From Paracoccaceae bacterium (GTDB lineage Bacteria > Pseudomonadota > Alphaproteobacteria > Rhodobacterales > Rhodobacteraceae), in assembly GCA_027013095.1 (NCBI GenBank), contig JALUYI010000042.1, positions 102,078-166,077 on the forward strand: a stretch of 64,000 nucleotides of DNA, in the 5' to 3' direction. The notes under the pieces were generated by a model. That model had not been told where the DNA came from and searched no databases. It was given only the letters and a program-made list of their open reading frames with translations. Position 1 is the stretch's first letter, and every line of letters begins with the position of its first letter. Of the stretch, positions 1 to 9,416 are shown in pieces. The translations under genes were made by a program, and so were the position numbers.

Positions 1-1265
1 ATCGGCCCGATAGGCCGCGATATCCTCGATCGGGCGACTGGCCACACCGCTGTCCATCGCCGCCTGTGCGACCGAGCCTGCGACAATTCCCATCAGCCGC
101 GGATCAAACGGTTTGGGGATCAGATAGTCGCGACCAAAACTCATGCGTTCCCCCTGATAGGCCGCCGCCGCCTCGGCGCTGGTGGTCGAGCGCGCCAGTT
201 CGGCAATTCCGGCGATACACGCCAGCTCCATCGCACTGTTGATCTCGGTAGCCCCGACGTCCAGCGCGCCACGGAAAATAAACGGAAAGCACAGGATGTT
301 ATTGACCTGATTGGGAAAATCAGACCTCCCCGTAGCCATGATCGCATCATCCCGCACCAATTTGACCTGATCCGGCAGGATCTCGGGCGACGGGTTGGCC
401 AGCGCGAAAATAACCGGCTGATCAGCCATTTTGGCAACATGCCGGGGTTTCAGAACGTCCTTGGCCGATAGCCCCAGAAACAGATCGGCGCCTTCGATCA
501 CATCATCCAACATTCTGAGGTCGGTGTCTTGCGCATACTCCGCCTTTTGCGGGGTCATTTCAGCGTCACGTCCCTTGTAAACCAGCCCGGCGATGTCGCA
601 AAGCCAGACATTTTCGCGCCTGACCCCCAGTTTCAGCAGCATGTTGAGGCAAGCAATCCCCGCCGCCCCGCCGCCGGTCGAAACCACCTTGATATCCGCG
701 AAATTCTTGCCGGCGATGCGCATTGCATTGGTGGCCGCCGCTCCGACGACGATTGCGGTGCCGTGCTGATCGTCGTGAAAGACCGGAATATTCATCCGTT
801 CACGGCAAAGTTTTTCCACCACGAAACATTCAGGAGACTTGATGTCCTCAAGATTGATCGCACCAAAGCTGGGTTCAAGCGCGCTGACGATATCTGCCAG
901 TTTTTCTGGGTCGTTCTCGTTCAACTCCAGATCAAAGCAGTCGATCCCGGCGAATTTCTTGAACAGGACAGCCTTGCCCTCCATCACCGGCTTGGCCGCC
1001 AACGCGCCGATATTTCCCAGACCCAGAACCGCGGTGCCGTTGGTGACCACCGCCACCAGATTGCTACGTGCGGTGTATTTTGCAACGCTCCTCGGCGTGG
1101 CGACGATTTCATTGCACGCTTCGGCAACGCCGGGGCTGTAGGCCAGGGCCAGATCGCGGCCGTTGGCCAAGGGCTTGGTCGGGCGGATTTCCAGTTTACC
1201 GGGGCGAGGAAACTGGTGATACCTCAATGCAGCCTTGCGCAGTTCCTCGCTTTTGTCCTCAGCCA
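1..1265 (-). CDS. maeB: NADP-dependent malic enzyme, N-terminal ~421 residues (3' end outside window)
   Basis: Oxidative decarboxylation of malate to pyruvate with formation of NADPH, a cytoplasmic anaplerotic step. The reading frame opens at the ATG at 1265 (protein starts [18 protein letters not shown]) and stays open to the window edge, so the C-terminus is missing. Visible family blocks are [11 protein letters not shown] near residue 43, [12 protein letters not shown] near 76, the long [12 protein letters not shown] segment near 160 that carries metal and substrate residues, and the NAD(P)-binding [13 protein letters not shown] near 190. Malic enzymes of this type usually run to about 750 residues with a phosphotransacetylase-like C-terminal domain, which would lie to the left of the window. 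It is divergent from nhaA, and a perfect 14-bp palindrome lies 33 bp upstream of the start. Confidence 0.95.
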
Positions 1266-1297
1266 TGGCGCCATCCTTCCCGATGATTTTCAACGTG

Positions 1298-1311
1298 GTT
1301 TAATATTAAAC
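1298..1311. promoter_or_regulatory. Perfect 14-bp AT-rich palindrome upstream of maeB
   Basis: GTTTAATATTAAAC reads the same on both strands. It lies in the 167-bp gap between the divergent maeB and nhaA genes, 33 bp from the maeB ATG. It could be an operator or part of a -10 region. The binding protein is unknown. Confidence 0.4.
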
Positions 1312-1432
1312 TATACTGAACTCCCCAAAAAGAAACCAGCGGACAACGCGGGAAATCCGGGTCATTATCCTTGAAATATCCGGCATCAGCCCCATTTTCT
1401 GTCAAACGTCGAACACCGATGATCGGAGAGAT

Positions 1433-2626
1433 ATGCTGCTGGATGCCCTGAACCGCTTTTTTCGCCATGATGCGGCGGGAGGCGTTCTTTTGATTCTGTC
1501 GGCGCTGGCCGCCATGATCGCCGCCAACAGCGTTCTGGAGCCAATGTATGCGCATTTCCTTGGCGCCAATTTCGCAATTACGCTGGATGGGGCTGGCCTT
1601 GGCAAACCGCTGCTGCTGTGGATCAACGATGGCCTGATGGCGGTATTCTTTTTCCTGATCGGCCTTGAGCTGAAGCGCGAATTGCTGGAAGGCAGACTTA
1701 AAAAATTCAGCGACGTCATGTTGCCGGGACTTGCGGCGGTTGGCGGCATGGCGGTTCCGGCAATTATCTTTGTCGCTCTGAACTGGGGCAGCGCCGAGAC
1801 CCTGCGCGGCTGGGCCATTCCGTCGGCCACGGATATTGCCTTTGCCCTCGGGGTTCTGGCCCTGCTTGGCACCCGCGCGCCCGTGGGCCTGAAACTGTTT
1901 CTGCTGACGCTGGCCATTCTCGACGATATGGGCGCAATCGTGATTATCGCGCTGTTTTACACTTCGGACCTGAACCTTGGCTACATTGCCCTTGCGCTGC
2001 TGCCGATTGCGGGAATGTTCTGGCAAAATCGCCGCGGCGCGCATCGCGTGGCCCCGACCCTGATCTTGGGGACAATTCTGTGGGTTCTGGTCCTGAAATC
2101 CGGCATCCATGCGACACTGGCCGGGGTTCTGACGGCATTTTTCATCCCGCTTACGGACCGGACCGGAAAATCGCCATTGCATGCGCTCGAAACGGCGCTG
2201 GCGCCTTATGTCCTGTATCTGATCGTGCCGCTCTTTGCCTTTGCCAACGCCGGTGTTGCGCTGTTGGGCCTCAGTCCCCGAGACCTTATTCAACCGCTGC
2301 CGCTGGGCGTGGCCGCTGGCCTTGTGCTGGGCAAGCAGCTGGGCGTGTTCGGAGCAACATGGATCGTCATCCGCCTTGGCCTTGGCCGCTTGCCCGAGGG
2401 CGTCCGCTGGGTGCATATCTACGGTCTGGCCTGCCTTGCCGGGATTGGATTTACCATGTCCCTGTTCATCGGCGGCCTCAGTTTTCAGGCCGACGCACAT
2501 ATGAACGCCGTGCGTCTCGGGGTTCTGGCGGGCTCGATCATATCGGCGGTTCTGGGCTATGGGGTGCTGTTTCTGGCCAGCACCCGAACCCGCCCCCGCC
2601 AAGAGGGCCCCCGCGCGCGGACCTGA
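1433..2626 (+). CDS. nhaA: Na+/H+ antiporter NhaA
   Basis: Inner-membrane electrogenic antiporter that expels Na+ in exchange for protons, for pH and salt homeostasis. The 397-residue product is close to the family norm and consists almost entirely of hydrophobic helices (about 12). The hallmark aspartate pair in LAILDDMGAIVI is at about residues 164-165 (D163/D164 in E. coli). The conserved lysine of LVLGKQLGVFG is at about residue 301, equivalent to K300. The ATG is preceded by a GGAGAG ribosome-binding site. The gene ends 27 bp before the convergent methylmalonyl-CoA mutase gene. Confidence 0.97.
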   Translation: MLLDALNRFFRHDAAGGVLLILSALAAMIAANSVLEPMYAHFLGANFAITLDGAGLGKPLLLWINDGLMAVFFFLIGLELKRELLEGRLKKFSDVMLPGLAAVGGMAVPAIIFVALNWGSAETLRGWAIPSATDIAFALGVLALLGTRAPVGLKLFLLTLAILDDMGAIVIIALFYTSDLNLGYIALALLPIAGMFWQNRRGAHRVAPTLILGTILWVLVLKSGIHATLAGVLTAFFIPLTDRTGKSPLHALETALAPYVLYLIVPLFAFANAGVALLGLSPRDLIQPLPLGVAAGLVLGKQLGVFGATWIVIRLGLGRLPEGVRWVHIYGLACLAGIGFTMSLFIGGLSFQADAHMNAVRLGVLAGSIISAVLGYGVLFLASTRTRPRQEGPRART

Positions 2627-2652
2627 GGCCCGGGCCCAAGCTGTCGTCCCCC

Positions 2653-4785
2653 TCATCCTCGAGCCTCGCGGATGATCGACAGGATGTTTCGCGCCGCCTC
2701 GGGGATGTTCGTTCCCGGCCCGAAAATTGCCCGAACGCCTCGTTTGATCAGGAAATCGTAATCCTGCTGGGGAATAACCCCACCGCAAATGACGATGATG
2801 TCCTCGGCGCCCGCCGCCTTCAGCGCCTCGATCAGTTTTGGCGCCAGCGTCTTGTGCCCCGCTGCCTGACTGCTGATTCCGACCACGTGAACATCATTGT
2901 CGATGGCATCCTGCGCCGCCTCTTCAGGAGTCTGAAAGAGGGGCCCGACATCGACGTCAAAACCGATATCGGCAAATGCGGTGGCGATGACCTTGGCGCC
3001 GCGATCATGGCCATCCTGCCCCATCTTGACCACCAGCATGCGCGGACGACGCCCCTCAGCGGCGGCAAAATCCTCGACCTCCTGCTGAATGGCGGCAAAG
3101 TCCGCATCGCCCTCATAGGCGGCACCATAGACCCCCGCCAGCGTTTTCACCTCGGCGCGGTGCCGGCCAAATGCTTTTTCCATGGCGTCCGAAATCTCCC
3201 CGACTGTTGCGCGCGCGCGCGCGGCCTCGACGGCCAACTCCAAAAGGTTGCCCTGTCCTGTGCGCGCCCCCGCCTCAAGAGCAGTAAGGGCCGCCACGCA
3301 GGCTGATCCGTCCCTGGTCTCGCGAAGTTTTCGCAACCGCGCAAGCTGCGCATCACGCACCGCCGTATTGTCGATCTCGCGCACATCGATTTCTGGCTCC
3401 TGCTCCAGACGAAAGCGATTCACGCCAACAACGACCTCGTCCCCGCGATCGATCGCGGCCTGCCGACGCGCGGCGGCCTCCTCGATCCTCAGCTTGGGCA
3501 TGCCGCTGGCCACCGCCTTGGTCATCCCGCCCATTGCATCCACTTCCTCGATCAGCTCCCAAGCCGCGTCGGCCAGATCGTGGGTCAGCCGTTCAACATA
3601 ATAAGAGCCCGCCAGCGGATCGACGACATGGGTGACCCCGGTCTCATGCTGCAGGATCAGCTGCGTGTTGCGCGCCAGGCGCGCCGAGGCCTCGGTGGGC
3701 AGGGCAATCGCCTCGTCAAAACTGTTCGTGTGCAGGGACTGGGTGCCGCCAAGAACGGCGCTCAACGCCTCATAAGCCGTGCGCACCACGTTGTTATAAG
3801 GGTCCTGCTCCTGCAGGCTGACCCCGGAGGTTTGGCAATGGGTACGCAACATCGAGCTTTGCGGTTTTTTCGGCTCGAACTCGGCCATGATCCGGGACCA
3901 CAGCAGGCGCGCAGCCCGCAACTTGGCCGCCTCCATGAAGAAATTCATCCCGATTGCAAAGAAAAACGAAAGCCGTCCGGCGAAACTGTCCACGTCCATG
4001 CCCCGGGCAATCGCCGCGCGCACATATTCGCGCCCATCTGCGAGGGTAAAGGCCAGTTCCTGCACCAGCGTCGCACCGGCTTCCTGCATGTGGTAGCCGG
4101 AAATCGAGATCGAGTTGAATCGTGGCATTTTATGAGAAGTGTATTCAATGATGTCAGAAACGATCCGCATCGAGGGCTCAGGCGGGTAAATATAGGTGTT
4201 GCGAACCATGAACTCCTTCAAAATGTCGTTCTGGATCGTCCCGGACAGCTGCGCCTGTGTGACCCCCTGTTCCTCTCCGGCAACGATAAAGCTGGCCAGA
4301 ACCGGAATGACCGCGCCATTCATCGTCATCGAGACCGAGACCTTGTCCAGCGGAATTTCGTCAAACAGCACCTTCATGTCCTCGACGCTGTCAATCGCAA
4401 CCCCGGCTTTGCCCACATCGCCAATGACCCGCGGGTGATCGCTGTCATAGCCCCGGTGGGTGGCCAAATCAAAGGCCACGGACACCCCCATCTGCCCCGC
4501 CTCCAGCGCGCGCCGGTAAAACGCGTTGCTCTCTTCAGCGGTCGAGAACCCGGCATATTGACGGATCGTCCACGGGCGGTTGGCATACATCGTCGCCCGC
4601 GGCCCGCGCAGGAACGGCGCAAAACCCGGCATGTTGTCCAGATGCTCCAGCCCGGCAAGGTCACCGGCATCATAAACCGGCTTGACCGCGATCCCTTCCG
4701 GGGTGTGCCAGGTCAGATCCTGCAGCGGCTTGTCCCGCAATTCCTTTTCCGCCAATTTGCGCCAGTCACTCGTCCCGTTCGTCAT
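2653..4785 (-). CDS. scpA: Methylmalonyl-CoA mutase, adenosylcobalamin-dependent
   Basis: Interconverts (R)-methylmalonyl-CoA and succinyl-CoA, the last step of propionyl-CoA assimilation that starts with PccAB, encoded upstream. At 710 residues it is a single-chain mutase. The N-terminal half forms the TIM-barrel substrate domain (for example the segment [14 protein letters not shown] near residue 75). The C-terminal ~130 residues form the B12-binding domain with the cobalt-ligating His in [11 protein letters not shown] near residue 592, followed by [11 protein letters not shown] and ICGGVIP. The start codon overlaps the stop of the sulfotransferase-like gene by 4 bp (ATGA), so the two are probably translationally coupled. 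No mutase chaperone gene (meaB) is visible in the window. Confidence 0.97.
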   Translation of the reverse strand: MTNGTSDWRKLAEKELRDKPLQDLTWHTPEGIAVKPVYDAGDLAGLEHLDNMPGFAPFLRGPRATMYANRPWTIRQYAGFSTAEESNAFYRRALEAGQMGVSVAFDLATHRGYDSDHPRVIGDVGKAGVAIDSVEDMKVLFDEIPLDKVSVSMTMNGAVIPVLASFIVAGEEQGVTQAQLSGTIQNDILKEFMVRNTYIYPPEPSMRIVSDIIEYTSHKMPRFNSISISGYHMQEAGATLVQELAFTLADGREYVRAAIARGMDVDSFAGRLSFFFAIGMNFFMEAAKLRAARLLWSRIMAEFEPKKPQSSMLRTHCQTSGVSLQEQDPYNNVVRTAYEALSAVLGGTQSLHTNSFDEAIALPTEASARLARNTQLILQHETGVTHVVDPLAGSYYVERLTHDLADAAWELIEEVDAMGGMTKAVASGMPKLRIEEAAARRQAAIDRGDEVVVGVNRFRLEQEPEIDVREIDNTAVRDAQLARLRKLRETRDGSACVAALTALEAGARTGQGNLLELAVEAARARATVGEISDAMEKAFGRHRAEVKTLAGVYGAAYEGDADFAAIQQEVEDFAAAEGRRPRMLVVKMGQDGHDRGAKVIATAFADIGFDVDVGPLFQTPEEAAQDAIDNDVHVVGISSQAAGHKTLAPKLIEALKAAGAEDIIVICGGVIPQQDYDFLIKRGVRAIFGPGTNIPEAARNILSIIREARG

Positions 4786-5759
4786 CCCAATCCCCGTTTG
4801 ATCAACCGCATCGCCGCGGGTTTTCTCTCGTCACCGTCGGCAAAGCTAACGCGTGCCATGTTCTGGCTGCGCAGCCAGTTCAAATCGGCCTGATACTGCG
4901 TGTCAAACGCCGCCAGATGCGCAGCGTGAAACGGCTGATACGGCCCATCCCCCGTCGGGATCATCGCTGCGGCCGAGGCAAGGCCCCGCTCAAGCAGCAA
5001 GTCGCGCAACCCCTCGCGCCCGGGCGAGGCGTTGGCCTTTTGCGTCATCGGCGCGATCCAGCCGCGCCGCGCCGCCGTCAGCAGACGATACTGGACCTGC
5101 GGGCGCCCGATCAGCCGGTCGAAATCCCAGACCGTGATGTCAATTCCCGGAAACGCCAGAGCCACATCCGCAACCACCCGTCGCCACGGTCGGGGCAGCC
5201 GCGCCAGCCGCTCCAGAACCTCGCTATCCGCCAGCACGCGCCCGCTTCGCAAGCCATAGCTCAGCACCGAGGCCCAGTAGTCCCCATAGGGCCGAATGGC
5301 CATGCCGACCCGCACCAGATGGCCGCGAAACACGTCAAAAAACGGACCAAGCCGGCGGTCCAGCCCCGGATACAACAGCCCGGTTCGCAGGTTTTCAACC
5401 ATTGTGCCGATGATGTTTTCCTCGCTGATCACGAGAGTCCGGACACCACGTGCCTGAAGGCGTTGCAATTCGATCGAGATCAGACCGCGGTTGCGCGCCA
5501 CCCGTTTTTCACGCGCCAGATCAAGGCCGCGACGATGGCGCAACAGGCCCGAGAACATCCCAGCGCGGGTCTCTCGCGGGCCCCAGAAAACGACCCCATT
5601 TTTCATCAAATTTTGCCGGTTTTGTCGTAGCGCCAGTTGCAGTGAACTCGTCCCGGTGCGATGCGCACCAATATGAAGGATGACCTCCAAAAAGCTCCAC
5701 AGTCCCTCTCGCGCCGACCGGACAACAGGCCCGATCCCATATGCAATCGCAAGGAACAT
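4782..5759 (-). CDS. Sulfotransferase-like P-loop protein of unknown function
   Basis: A 325-residue protein with the motif [15 protein letters not shown] at about residues 27-41. This resembles the 5'-phosphosulfate-binding loop of PAPS-dependent sulfotransferases and related nucleotide-binding proteins. The true start is uncertain: the ATG at 5759 would add about 24 residues before the motif, where many family members start almost directly at it. The gene sits between pccA (124-bp gap) and the mutase gene (4-bp overlap), so it is part of the propionate transcript although it has no evident role in that pathway. No acceptor substrate can be inferred. Confidence 0.6.
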   Translation of the reverse strand: MFLAIAYGIGPVVRSAREGLWSFLEVILHIGAHRTGTSSLQLALRQNRQNLMKNGVVFWGPRETRAGMFSGLLRHRRGLDLAREKRVARNRGLISIELQRLQARGVRTLVISEENIIGTMVENLRTGLLYPGLDRRLGPFFDVFRGHLVRVGMAIRPYGDYWASVLSYGLRSGRVLADSEVLERLARLPRPWRRVVADVALAFPGIDITVWDFDRLIGRPQVQYRLLTAARRGWIAPMTQKANASPGREGLRDLLLERGLASAAAMIPTGDGPYQPFHAAHLAAFDTQYQADLNWLRSQNMARVSFADGDERKPAAMRLIKRGLG

Positions 5760-5883
5760 TAGACCGCCCCCCTCAGTAGCCCGTTAACGGCTGCCGAATA
5801 TTGCCCGCGCCGGGCGTAAAAAATACCGCCATTTTGAATCAAACCCGATGGGGCAAAAGCCAAAGTGGCACCACGCCAGACCA

Positions 5884-7881
5884 TCACGCAAACTCCATGA
5901 TCACATCATCCACCGCCAGCGAGGCTCCAACCTCGGCGTTGATCCGGGCCACCACCCCGCGCTTTTCGGCGCGCAAGACATTCTCCATCTTCATCGCTTC
6001 AACGGTGCACAGGGCCTGACCCTCCTCGACCGTGTCGCCCTCGGCCACCGCCAGTGAGACCACCAGCCCCGGCATCGGGCACAGCAGATATTTCGACGTA
6101 TCGGGCGGCGTCTTTTCGATCATCCATTTTGACAGCGCGAATTTGCGCGGGGTTTGCACGCGCACCTTCAGATCAGCGCCGCGGTGGCGCATCCGATAGC
6201 CATAGGGCGTGCGCTCGACCTTTATCACCAGACGCTGGCCGTCCACGTCCATCACCGCCAGACTGACCCCCGGCACCCAGTCCGAGGCGACCCTGTGGGT
6301 CTCGCCATCCTCAAACCTTACCGTTGCCCCGGCCCGGTCGGCGTCGATCGTCACCCCAATATCCTGACCGCCGAGCGAGATCACCCAGTCACTTCCCACC
6401 TCGCGTTCGTGGTTGTCCATCCGCCCCGAGATTCGGGCATCGCGGATTTCCTGCACCCGGTACATCGCCGCCGCCGCCGCCGCCAGACGCCGCAACGTCG
6501 CTGTGTCCAGCGTCGCACCGCAAAACCCGTTCGGGTATTCCTCGTCGATAAAGGCCGTAGTCACCTCGCCGGCGACAAATTTCGGGTGATCCATCACCGC
6601 CGAAAGAAACGGGATATTGTGACCGATCCCCTCGACCTCGAATTCATCCAGCGCGTCGCGCATGGCGCGGATTGCCAAGGCGCGATCCGGTGCCCAGGTG
6701 CAGAGCTTGGCAATCATCGGGTCATAGAACATGCTGATCTCGCCACCCTCAAACACCCCGGTATCGTTGCGCAGGACCGCCTCGCCCAGCGCCCTTTCCG
6801 GCGGGCGATAGCGGGTCAGCCGCCCGGTCGAGGGCAAAAAGTTCCGGGTCGGATCCTCGGCATAAAGCCGGCTTTCGATGGCCCAGCCGTTCAGCGGCAC
6901 GTCTTGTTGTGCAAGCGTCAGGCGCTCACCGGCGGCGACGCGAATCATCTGCTCGACCAGGTCGATGCCGGTGATCAACTCCGTGACCGGATGCTCGACC
7001 TGAAGGCGGGTGTTCATTTCCAGAAAATAAAAGTTGCGCGCTGCGTCCACGATGAACTCGACCGTTCCGGCACTCTGGTATTCGACCGCCGCCGCCAGCG
7101 CGACCGCCTGAGCACCCATCGCGGCCCGTGTCGAGGCGTCCATGAAGGGGCTGGGGGCCTCCTCGATCACCTTCTGGTTCCGGCGCTGGATCGAACATTC
7201 CCGCTCATTCAGATAGATCAGGTTCCCGTGGGAGTCGCCCAGAACCTGAATTTCGATATGACGCGGCTGGGTGATGAATTTCTCGATAAAGATCCGGTCG
7301 TCGCCAAAGCTGCTGGCCGCTTCGTTCTTGCTGCTTTGAAAACCCTCGCGCGCCTCGCTGTCGGACCATGCGATTCGCATCCCCTTGCCACCGCCCCCGG
7401 CGCTGGCCTTGATCATCACAGGATAGCCGATCTCGCGGGAAATCTGCACCGCTTGCTCGGCATCGGCAATTAGCCCCATATGCCCCGGAACGGTCGAGAC
7501 CCCGGCCTTGGCGGCCAGCTCCTTTGAGGCAATCTTGTCGCCCATGCACTCAATGGCCCGTGGGCTGGGACCGATAAATGCGACCCCCGCGGCGGCCAGA
7601 GCCTCGGCAAACAGGCGGTTTTCCGACAGGAACCCATAGCCGGGATGCACCGCCTCGGCGCCCGTCTCGCGCACCGCCTGCAGGATGCGCTCGGATAAAA
7701 GATAGCTTTCGGCCGCCGGCGATGGGCCGATATGCACCGCCTCGTCCGCCATCTCGACATGCCGCGCATTACGGTCGGCATCGGAATAGACGGCAACCGT
7801 GGCAATTCCCATCCGGCGGGCGGTCTCGATCACGCGACAGGCAATTTCGCCCCGGTTTGCAATCAGGATTTTCTTGAACAT
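5884..7881 (-). CDS. pccA: Propionyl-CoA carboxylase alpha subunit (biotin carboxylase + biotin carrier)
   Basis: Carboxylates its own biotin with ATP and bicarbonate and hands CO2 to PccB, which makes methylmalonyl-CoA from propionyl-CoA. The start at 7881 gives MFKKILIANRGEIACRVI, the usual N-terminus; the open frame continues 10 codons upstream without family support. The product is 665 residues. Biotin carboxylase occupies about residues 1-445, with the ATP-grasp loop MIKASAGGGGKGMR and LEMNTRLQVEHPVTE. The biotin carrier domain is at the C-terminus, with the biotinylated lysine in EAMKMEN at about residue 631. It lies 64 bp downstream of a terminator that closes the preceding genes, so it may have its own promoter. 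Confidence 0.97.
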   Translation of the reverse strand: MFKKILIANRGEIACRVIETARRMGIATVAVYSDADRNARHVEMADEAVHIGPSPAAESYLLSERILQAVRETGAEAVHPGYGFLSENRLFAEALAAAGVAFIGPSPRAIECMGDKIASKELAAKAGVSTVPGHMGLIADAEQAVQISREIGYPVMIKASAGGGGKGMRIAWSDSEAREGFQSSKNEAASSFGDDRIFIEKFITQPRHIEIQVLGDSHGNLIYLNERECSIQRRNQKVIEEAPSPFMDASTRAAMGAQAVALAAAVEYQSAGTVEFIVDAARNFYFLEMNTRLQVEHPVTELITGIDLVEQMIRVAAGERLTLAQQDVPLNGWAIESRLYAEDPTRNFLPSTGRLTRYRPPERALGEAVLRNDTGVFEGGEISMFYDPMIAKLCTWAPDRALAIRAMRDALDEFEVEGIGHNIPFLSAVMDHPKFVAGEVTTAFIDEEYPNGFCGATLDTATLRRLAAAAAAMYRVQEIRDARISGRMDNHEREVGSDWVISLGGQDIGVTIDADRAGATVRFEDGETHRVASDWVPGVSLAVMDVDGQRLVIKVERTPYGYRMRHRGADLKVRVQTPRKFALSKWMIEKTPPDTSKYLLCPMPGLVVSLAVAEGDTVEEGQALCTVEAMKMENVLRAEKRGVVARINAEVGASLAVDDVIMEFA

Positions 7882-7947
7882 CAGGCCAACCTCGTCAACG
7901 GCACGCGCCAAGGATCGCGCCCATGGGTTACAAAATCAGAAGACAGG

Positions 7948-7981
7948 AAAAAGGGGCCCGTCCGGCAAAAGAACGGGCCCC
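7948..7981 (-). terminator. Rho-independent terminator
   Basis: Perfect 9-bp arms GGGGCCCGT (7953-7961) and ACGGGCCCC (7973-7981) enclose an 11-nt loop. Read on the minus strand, the hairpin is followed directly by five T residues (7952-7948). It would end the transcript coming from pccB and the three small genes, before pccA. Confidence 0.75.
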
Positions 7982-8149
7982 GAAGGAGGGGAAGGGTATC
8001 TCGATGTAACCTTTGGGGCAGGGCGTTTGAGACGCAATTCCCTGCCACACCCTCAACATAGGCCCGAAAGCGCGCTTTTCCAAACGGCAAATTCAGGCGC
8101 GCAAGGCGGTCGGCGGCAAATTGCCAAATGCCAAAACCGATAGGCAAAA

Positions 8150-8506
8150 TCATGCCGATTCCTCCGAGAACACATCCGGAAAGGACGCCATCGCCCGCGA
8201 GACATCAATCTTGAGCAGCGCGTCATAGCTTTTGTTATCAAAGGGTTGCTCAGCAGGAATCACTTCGCGCCCGAACAGCCAGCTCAGTCGCCCGGCGTCC
8301 AGATTCCCGCGTGGAAATGGTTCGTTTCCAAAATGCGCCCAAAGCGCCGCCATGAACCCGGCATCGGCGCGCCGGTCGGCCGGGCGCCGGTCGGCATAAC
8401 GATCACGCGCAATCAGAGGCGTTACGCCTTTGGGATTGGCCCGCCGGATGGTGAACTGGAAATCCGAGTGCGGCAGGCGCGAGGGGAATCCCCGGTGCTT
8501 CAGCAT
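8150..8506 (-). CDS. Conserved-looking hypothetical protein, 118 aa
   Basis: A soluble, charged protein without signal peptide or membrane segment. It contains a run of Arg/Asp (ARDRYADRRPADRRADAG) in the middle and ends FPDVFSEESA. I chose the ATG at 8506 because GGAGTAAG lies just upstream; an ATG at 8530 is possible but would overlap the preceding gene by 16 bp. It follows the secreted-protein gene by 8 bp and is followed by a strong terminator, so it is the last gene of the pccB-side transcript. Function not recognised. Confidence 0.6.
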   Translation of the reverse strand: MLKHRGFPSRLPHSDFQFTIRRANPKGVTPLIARDRYADRRPADRRADAGFMAALWAHFGNEPFPRGNLDAGRLSWLFGREVIPAEQPFDNKSYDALLKIDVSRAMASFPDVFSEESA

Positions 8507-8514
8507 GTCGTTTC

Positions 8515-8955
8515 TTACTCCCATTCGCATCTCCCCGTCTTGATCCGGTAGGCGCTCATGAATTTCGTCACCGCCGGGTTATGCGCTCCACGCGCCAGCG
8601 GCTGATCCAGCAGAACGACCAGAATCTGATCGACCCCGCCACCGGTCAACGCGGCCAGCGGCAGGCCCACATCCTTGCACAGCGAATCGAGATCCGGTGC
8701 CGCATCGGCAAAGCGGATCTTGCCCTTGTCCCGGGCAATATCAGGGGCCAGAAACCGCAGGACCAACCAGGTTTCCTGCGGCATACCGGCCTCGGCGTGG
8801 TCCTCCCAGAGGGCCTCATAAGGAATGACAAGCTGCCCGGACGGAACCGCGATCGTGCCGTCAAGGGCGTGATTGAGCGGGTTCGTAACCGCGCCCTTGG
8901 GTGCTGCCTCTGCCGCCGCTGCCGACAGGGCCAACCCGGCAAACAGCGCCGCCAC
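8515..8955 (-). CDS. Small exported protein (DUF6497-like), function unknown
   Basis: About 146 residues with a hydrophobic Ala/Leu-rich N-terminus ending in a likely signal-peptidase site near AEAAP, then a mature part with two cysteines (SLCKDVG and GRCEWE). The mature part resembles a small secreted family seen in Rhodobacterales that I remember as DUF6497. No ATG fits. The GTG at 8955 is the only ordinary start codon in frame before the upstream gene, and it yields a signal peptide with no basic n-region, so the true N-terminus is uncertain. The gene lies between a small membrane protein and the 118-aa hypothetical. Confidence 0.5.
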   Translation of the reverse strand: MAALFAGLALSAAAAEAAPKGAVTNPLNHALDGTIAVPSGQLVIPYEALWEDHAEAGMPQETWLVLRFLAPDIARDKGKIRFADAAPDLDSLCKDVGLPLAALTGGGVDQILVVLLDQPLARGAHNPAVTKFMSAYRIKTGRCEWE

Positions 8956-8975
8956 CGCGACCTGAAACCGCCCCC

Positions 8976-9227
8976 TTACGGGCCGTCGTCGCGCAGATTC
9001 ATCACCGCAACCCCCATGGCGACGCCGCCAAAGGTCAGGCTGGTCTGGAAAAACAGCAGAAACGTGGCAATCCCGCTTTCGTCGCGGGCCAGCAGGCTGC
9101 CGACGCCCAGAAAATCGGTCCAGATCAGGGCCAGAACGAAGGCGCAACCAAAGGTAAAGCCCCAGAGCATATGCAGCGCCAAAAAGCGCACGAGCTTTGG
9201 CAGGCGGTGTTTTGTGTTTCGCTTCAT
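8976..9227 (-). CDS. Small two-helix membrane protein, 83 aa
   Basis: Starts MKRNTKHRLPKLVRF, a basic cytoplasmic leader. Two hydrophobic segments follow, at about residues 17-37 and 52-77, giving a hairpin topology. The gene ends 20 bp before the exported-protein gene and lies 190 bp after pccB on the same strand. No family was recognised with certainty. The arrangement pccB, membrane protein, secreted protein, hypothetical, pccA suggests a conserved but uncharacterised insert in the propionate locus. Confidence 0.6.
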   Translation of the reverse strand: MKRNTKHRLPKLVRFLALHMLWGFTFGCAFVLALIWTDFLGVGSLLARDESGIATFLLFFQTSLTFGGVAMGVAVMNLRDDGP

Positions 9228-9416
9228 GTCCCCGAACCCGGACCTGTTGACGATCGCCAAGGCGCGCCGGAGTTACGCCGATTGCACTCGCGCCTGCTTG
9301 ACTCTCGCAGACCCGGCGCGTCCCTTGCAAGCGGTCTTTTCGCCGCAAGGCCGCCGCCCCGCGGCACCCCCCGGCAAGGCACCAAGATCGCGCCAATCCT
9401 CGCATCCATCGCGCCG

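Noticed and set aside
6154..7473. Long open reading frame antisense to pccA (and similar ones antisense to maeB, scpA, pccB, the SLC13 and fau/ymdB genes)
   Set aside because: These are out-of-phase shadows of GC-rich genes. They have Arg/Pro/His-rich low-complexity composition and no family motifs, while the opposite strand carries clear enzymes.
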